Shown in pieces: positions 60,178 to 64,000 of a stretch of DNA of 64,000 nucleotides (positions are counted from its first letter, which is position 1; each line of letters begins with the position of its first letter). Below the pieces are notes generated by a model. It searched no databases. It was not told the DNA's origin and saw only the letters and a program-made list of their open reading frames with translations. The stretch is from Granulicella paludicola (GTDB lineage Bacteria; Acidobacteriota; Terriglobia; Terriglobales; Acidobacteriaceae). Made by a program: the position numbers and the translations under genes. Location: the NCBI RefSeq assembly GCF_025685545.1, contig NZ_JAGSYC010000018.1:1-64000 (forward strand), written 5' to 3'.

Positions 60178-62268
60178 TTAGGAGCTGACGATCTCCGAGA
60201 AGTCGGCTATGCGAGAGAAGTCCCTGGTGATCCGCTGAAGCAACGCGAGTCGGTTCTTTCGAACAGCCTCGTCCGGCGCCATCACCATCACCGCTTCAAA
60301 GAAAGCATCGACTTGTGGGCGCAGGGTCGAAATCGCTTCAAGCGCTGTACGGTAGTCGCCCGCCGCACGCAAAATCTCAACACCAGTAGCGACCTCGGCC
60401 GACCGCGCAGCCAACGCGATCTCCGTTGGCTCGGCGAGGACGGACACATCGACTGCACTTGGAATAGCGATGCCTTTTTCAGCCGCCTGCGTGAGGATAT
60501 TCTTCATCCGCTTAAAAGCCGCACTGACAGCCAGGAAGTCCTCACTGCCGCGCACAGCCGTTACTGCCTCGGCACGAGCGACCAGATCGCGAAGGTCATC
60601 CGAGCCGGCGGCCACAGCGGCCTTCACCACGTCGTAGGCCTGATCGCACCCTTCACGCAGATAGAAATCGATCCGCTCGCTGAAGAACGCCTGAAGCTTC
60701 GCCGCAGTTTCTGGCTTCAAATCGCCTACAGCCAGCACGTCCGAAACTTTCAGATTGAGCGACGACTCGCTCAGCAGTCGCACGATGGAGTTTGCAGCGC
60801 GACGCAGCGCAAATGGATCCTTCGACCCCGTCGGCTCCATGCCCAGACCGAACATACCCGTGATGGTGTCGACACGGTCAGCCAGTCCAAGCACAATGCC
60901 CTCGGCACTTCGCGGAATCTCGTCCTTCGCCGAGGCCGGGAGATATTGGTCATAGATTGCATCGGCAACCGTTGCGTTCACGCCCTGAGACGCCGCATAC
61001 AGACCGCCGATGGCACCCTGCAACTCTGTGAATTCCTTCACCAGTTCGGTCGTGAGATCAGTCTTCGCAAGCGTGGCAGCTTCATCGATCGCGGCTACAT
61101 CGAGCGTTGCGCCACGTGATGTCGCAACAGAAGCCAGCTTCGCGGCCAAGGATCGCACACGCTCGGACTTCTTCGCATAGCTGCCCAAATCCTTCTGGAA
61201 GGTCACGTTCTCCAACAGCTTTACGCGGTCAACCAGCGGAGTTCGCTGGTCGAACTCCCAGAAGAACTTCGCATCGTTGAACCGCGCACGCAGCACGCGC
61301 TCATTGCCCTGCCTGATGATCGGAGCGTTCTCTTCACCGAGCTCGATGTTCGTCACCGTAAGAAAGTGCGGAGCCAGCTTGCCGCTCGCATCTTCCACCG
61401 CAAAGTACTTCTGGTGATCGCGCATAACGGTAACCAGCACCTCTTCGGGAAGCTTCAGGTAGTCGGCCTCGAAGTTGCCGAGCAGCACATCCGGCCACTC
61501 CGTCAGGTGCGTCACCGCATCGACCAGCGGCTCGTCCTCACGCCAGCGAGCGCCCGCCACCGTCCGCGTCACATGATCAAGTGCCTTGCGAATCTTCTGC
61601 CGCCTCACTTCAACATCGGCAAGCACATACTCACCCTCAAGCTGCGCCAGGTAGCTCTCCGGCAGCTGCACCTCGAACGGCTCGCCACTCGACAGTACAC
61701 GATGCCCAAAGCTCGCGCGCCCCGCAGTCTTCCCACCGAAGCTCACAGGCACAACAGCCTCACCCAGCACGCAAACCATCCACACGATCGGGCGCACGAA
61801 CTTCTCATTGCTGCCCGGAATCCAGCGCATGTTCTTCGCCCAGTAGATGCCCGCAAGTTCCTTCGGTAACTCATCGGCGATCACAGCCGAAGCGCTGCGG
61901 CCCTTCTTCACGCTGGTCGCTGCAAGGTACTCGCCCTTCGGTGTCTCAATGGTGCGCAGATCACTAACCGCCACACCCGACTTGCGCGCGAAGGCTTCAG
62001 CCGCAGGCGTGGGCACGCCGTCCTTGAACGCGATCTTCACCGCTGGTCCAGTCGTCTCTTCCGTGATGTCAGGCTGCTGCTCCAGCACGCCCTTTACCAG
62101 CACAGCCAGCCTGCGCGGCGTGGAGTACGAAACCGCCGTCGCTCCTGCTGCCAGCAGATGCTCGCGCTCCAGCAGAGCCGCTGTACGCTTCTGCAACTCC
62201 GCCTGTGCCGCCGCGATCATCCGCGCCGGAACCTCTTCCAAACCGATCTCAAACAAAAAGTCTGCCAT
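60178..62268 (-). CDS. glyS: Glycyl-tRNA synthetase beta subunit
   Basis: A 696-residue subunit of the alpha2beta2 glycyl-tRNA synthetase, needed for tRNA binding. From ATG 62268 it starts [20 protein letters not shown], then YSTPRRLAVLVKGVLEQQPD, FARKSGVAVSDLRTIETPKG, KNMRWIPGSNEKFVRPIVWM, LTEWPDVLLGNFEADYLKLP, MRDHQKYFAVEDASGKLAPH, ARFNDAKFFWEFDQRTPLVD and DPFALRRAANSIVRLLSESS, with a C-terminal DALR-type anticodon domain. The TAATG junction with glyQ shares one base, so translation is coupled. Confidence 0.96.
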   Translation of the reverse strand: MADFLFEIGLEEVPARMIAAAQAELQKRTAALLEREHLLAAGATAVSYSTPRRLAVLVKGVLEQQPDITEETTGPAVKIAFKDGVPTPAAEAFARKSGVAVSDLRTIETPKGEYLAATSVKKGRSASAVIADELPKELAGIYWAKNMRWIPGSNEKFVRPIVWMVCVLGEAVVPVSFGGKTAGRASFGHRVLSSGEPFEVQLPESYLAQLEGEYVLADVEVRRQKIRKALDHVTRTVAGARWREDEPLVDAVTHLTEWPDVLLGNFEADYLKLPEEVLVTVMRDHQKYFAVEDASGKLAPHFLTVTNIELGEENAPIIRQGNERVLRARFNDAKFFWEFDQRTPLVDRVKLLENVTFQKDLGSYAKKSERVRSLAAKLASVATSRGATLDVAAIDEAATLAKTDLTTELVKEFTELQGAIGGLYAASQGVNATVADAIYDQYLPASAKDEIPRSAEGIVLGLADRVDTITGMFGLGMEPTGSKDPFALRRAANSIVRLLSESSLNLKVSDVLAVGDLKPETAAKLQAFFSERIDFYLREGCDQAYDVVKAAVAAGSDDLRDLVARAEAVTAVRGSEDFLAVSAAFKRMKNILTQAAEKGIAIPSAVDVSVLAEPTEIALAARSAEVATGVEILRAAGDYRTALEAISTLRPQVDAFFEAVMVMAPDEAVRKNRLALLQRITRDFSRIADFSEIVSS

Positions 62269-63248
62269 TACGCCGCCGCTCCTGCTGTTGCAGCGGCTGT
62301 TCCGCTGGTCAGTCTTCCCTGCTCTGCATAGATCTTCGCAACACCTACGATCAGCGTGCGAATCCTCGCCATCACACCCACACGTTCCGTCACGGAGATC
62401 GCGCCGCGCGCGTCTAACAGATTGAAGGTGTGCGAGCACTTCAGAGCCAGCTCATACGCTCCCATCACCGGGAAGCGCAGCACCTGCTGGTGGTCCTCGT
62501 TCTTCTCATCGAGCAAGATCTTCGCGCGCTCCAGCAGCGCAAGACACTCGGCCTCGTACAACTCCAGGTGCTTCCACAACGAAGCCACATCCGCATAGTC
62601 GAAGCTGTACGCCGAGAACTGCTGCTCCTCATGCAGACGCACGTCACCATAGGTGAGTTCCTTGCCCGTTACCGCATCGCGCGACCACACGATGTCATAT
62701 ACCGAATCGAGGTCTTGCACGAACTGCGCCAGCCGCTCCAGCCCATACGTGATCTCGCCCGAGATCGGGTCTAGGTCCATACCGCCGCATTGCTGGAAGT
62801 ACGTGAACTGCGTGATCTCCTGTCCATCGAGCATCACCTGCCAGCCAACGCCCCACGCGCCGCCCACCGGCCACTCCCAGTTGTCCTCTTCGAACTTGAT
62901 GTCATGCTGCGCGAGGTCGATCCCAATCGCCACCAGCGACTCGAGATACAGCTCCTGCACCCGCTCCGGTGGCGGTTTCAGAATCACCTGCAGCTGCGTA
63001 TGGCGGAACAATCGATTCGGGTTCTCGCCATAGCGACCATCGGCAGGCCGCCGCGAAGGCTGCGCATACGCAATGTTGATCGGCTTGGGTCCCAGCACGC
63101 GCAGAAAGGTATCAGGCGACATGGTACCTGCGCCCACCTCAAGGTCATACGGCTGCTGCAACACACACCCATGCTCCGCCCAGAACTTCTGGAGGGTGAA
63201 GAGGATCTCTTGAAACGTCAGGGATTTCTTTACGTTGTCCGAACTCAT
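62268..63248 (-). CDS. glyQ: Glycyl-tRNA synthetase alpha subunit
   Basis: A 326-residue catalytic subunit of the alpha2beta2 glycyl-tRNA synthetase. From ATG 63248 it shows [120 protein letters not shown] and [20 protein letters not shown], the class II aminoacylation core. Its tail GTAAATAGAAA is variable. A TTG at 63275 would add nine residues and cannot be excluded, because AGGA abuts ATG 63248 too closely to be its ribosome binding site. Confidence 0.96.
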   Translation of the reverse strand: MSSDNVKKSLTFQEILFTLQKFWAEHGCVLQQPYDLEVGAGTMSPDTFLRVLGPKPINIAYAQPSRRPADGRYGENPNRLFRHTQLQVILKPPPERVQELYLESLVAIGIDLAQHDIKFEEDNWEWPVGGAWGVGWQVMLDGQEITQFTYFQQCGGMDLDPISGEITYGLERLAQFVQDLDSVYDIVWSRDAVTGKELTYGDVRLHEEQQFSAYSFDYADVASLWKHLELYEAECLALLERAKILLDEKNEDHQQVLRFPVMGAYELALKCSHTFNLLDARGAISVTERVGVMARIRTLIVGVAKIYAEQGRLTSGTAAATAGAAA

Positions 63249-63294
63249 TCCTAGTAGTTTAGCGAATCTGTGCAACTGCGAGCTCTTCGAAAAC

Positions 63295-63789
63295 TCATTC
63301 CTTCGGATTCAACAAACGTAAAACTGGCCTCTCCGTGGCTATAACATCGTAAATTTCGTCTTGTCCGACGACTTCATAGTGCTGTAGTCGCTCAGGTCCC
63401 GGATGGTCATCGTCCGCGTAAGTGGTCTTTCGGGTCAACTCAAGCAGATAGGACCACGAGAATTCACGAAACAATTTCCCAATGAATACCTCCGGTGGTG
63501 ACGGATATTTACCGTACATTTCGTTCGACACCGTGTATGAAATGTAGTGGCCGAAGACGATCTCGAAAGAGCGAGCATGAGGGATCACCTCCGCACTAAT
63601 CTCAGCGCGAATCCTCGCAGCTATCGCGGGTTCAAAATCGCGCTCTGGATTTTCAGGAAAGGCCTTCCGAGGTATCCACTCGTCGACGATCAAAAGGAGC
63701 CCAAATCCCTTCGTGATTTCGACCGACCTTACAACAAGATACTTACACTCATTGATTTGCTCGAGGGGTGTTCGTGAGGCCAAGCTCAT
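63295..63789 (-). CDS. Hypothetical protein
   Basis: A 164-residue protein without recognised motifs: [99 protein letters not shown] and [20 protein letters not shown]. It is rich in aromatic residues and has a mixed alpha/beta look, with no signal or membrane helix. Its A+T content is higher than its neighbours', which together with its isolated place suggests recent gain. Confidence 0.6.
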   Translation of the reverse strand: MSLASRTPLEQINECKYLVVRSVEITKGFGLLLIVDEWIPRKAFPENPERDFEPAIAARIRAEISAEVIPHARSFEIVFGHYISYTVSNEMYGKYPSPPEVFIGKLFREFSWSYLLELTRKTTYADDDHPGPERLQHYEVVGQDEIYDVIATERPVLRLLNPKE

Positions 63790-63834
63790 ATTTCTAGAAT
63801 ACTCATGCCGACATTTGATAGAACAACGAATACT

Positions 63835-64000
63835 CTAGGCCAGCATCGCCGCGCTCCGCAGCCGCCGCTCCAGATGCCGCTCCAGCAGCCCCACTGCAAA
63901 CCCCCGCAAATCCACCGCGCGCGCGGCAGGCCACTCCTCCTCCGCCAAATCCGCCAGCGAAGCCCGCGCCATCCGATGGCTCTCCGCCACGCTCGCCGCG
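63835..64000 (-). CDS. C-terminal end of a gene at the window edge, possibly RecO
   Basis: The minus-strand frame ending at TAG 63835 reads AVDLRGFAVGLLERHLERRL followed by RSAAML. The L-R-F---L-E-HLERRLRS pattern resembles the C-terminal helix of DNA repair protein RecO, and recO often precedes glyQ-glyS. About 54 codons are visible, so this is tentative. Confidence 0.4.
   Translation of the reverse strand, partial: AASVAESHRMARASLADLAEEEWPAARAVDLRGFAVGLLERHLERRLRSAAMLA

Noticed and set aside
63816-63830. GATAGAACAACGAATAC resembling the rhamnose operator
   Set aside because: Only one arm and the spacer match, the second arm is wrong, and no rhamnose gene is near.

Overview
The window is a piece of a chromosome from an acidobacterium, most likely order Terriglobales (Terriglobus/Granulicella/Edaphobacter-like). 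The evidence is a 1,091-residue TonB-dependent receptor with an N-terminal carboxypeptidase-regulatory domain, a large lipoprotein built of putative-Ig repeats, a ToxR-like membrane regulator of a type common in this phylum, plant-polysaccharide hydrolases, and a Gram-negative outer-membrane toolkit (lptB, an LptC/LptA-type protein, msbA, an OmpA-like protein). This placement comes from recognising families by eye, not from a database search.

Layout. 0-3.6 kb: a rhamnolipid-type rhlA-rhlB pair on the minus strand, with rhlB cut at its 3' end by an IS3-family element, then relics of a cupin and an ECF sigma factor. 3.7-8.8 kb: a putative-Ig lipoprotein and an OmpA-like protein. 8.9-12 kb: four adjacent broken genes (metallophosphoesterase, serine hydrolase, an unknown secreted protein, beta-carbonic anhydrase). 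12-20.4 kb: a glycan locus of membrane regulator, GH89 alpha-N-acetylglucosaminidase, HGSNAT-like membrane protein and TonB-dependent receptor, closed by a strong terminator. 20.4-24.2 kb: a scar zone with two decapitated genes facing each other, an IS30/IS110/IS3 mosaic, a broken HEPN-type gene and the 5' half of tRNA-Gly(TCC).

24.3-43.2 kb is the main functional block, for rhamnose-containing pectin and L-rhamnose. It holds a GH35-GH106-GH28 operon, rhamnulokinase, a bifunctional rhamnulose-1-phosphate aldolase/dehydrogenase, an IclR-type HTH fused to a sugar-binding domain, L-rhamnose isomerase, the RhaT symporter, lutABC, rhamnose mutarotase and a lactonase-type amidohydrolase. L-rhamnose is expected to become dihydroxyacetone phosphate plus L-lactaldehyde, then L-lactate, then pyruvate through LutABC. 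Three near-identical palindromes (AATAG-N5-CTATT or -TTATT) sit upstream of the three divergent or operon starts and are the probable operators of the fused regulator.

43.3-64 kb is mostly housekeeping: a VOC protein, xylulokinase, tRNA-Ala(CGC), family-4 uracil-DNA glycosylase, rpoZ, gmk, msbA, rapZ, hpf, rpoN, two tandem GAF genes inserted on the opposite strand, lptB, the lptC/lptA-type gene, an Old Yellow Enzyme, glyS, glyQ, and a partial gene at the right edge that may be recO.
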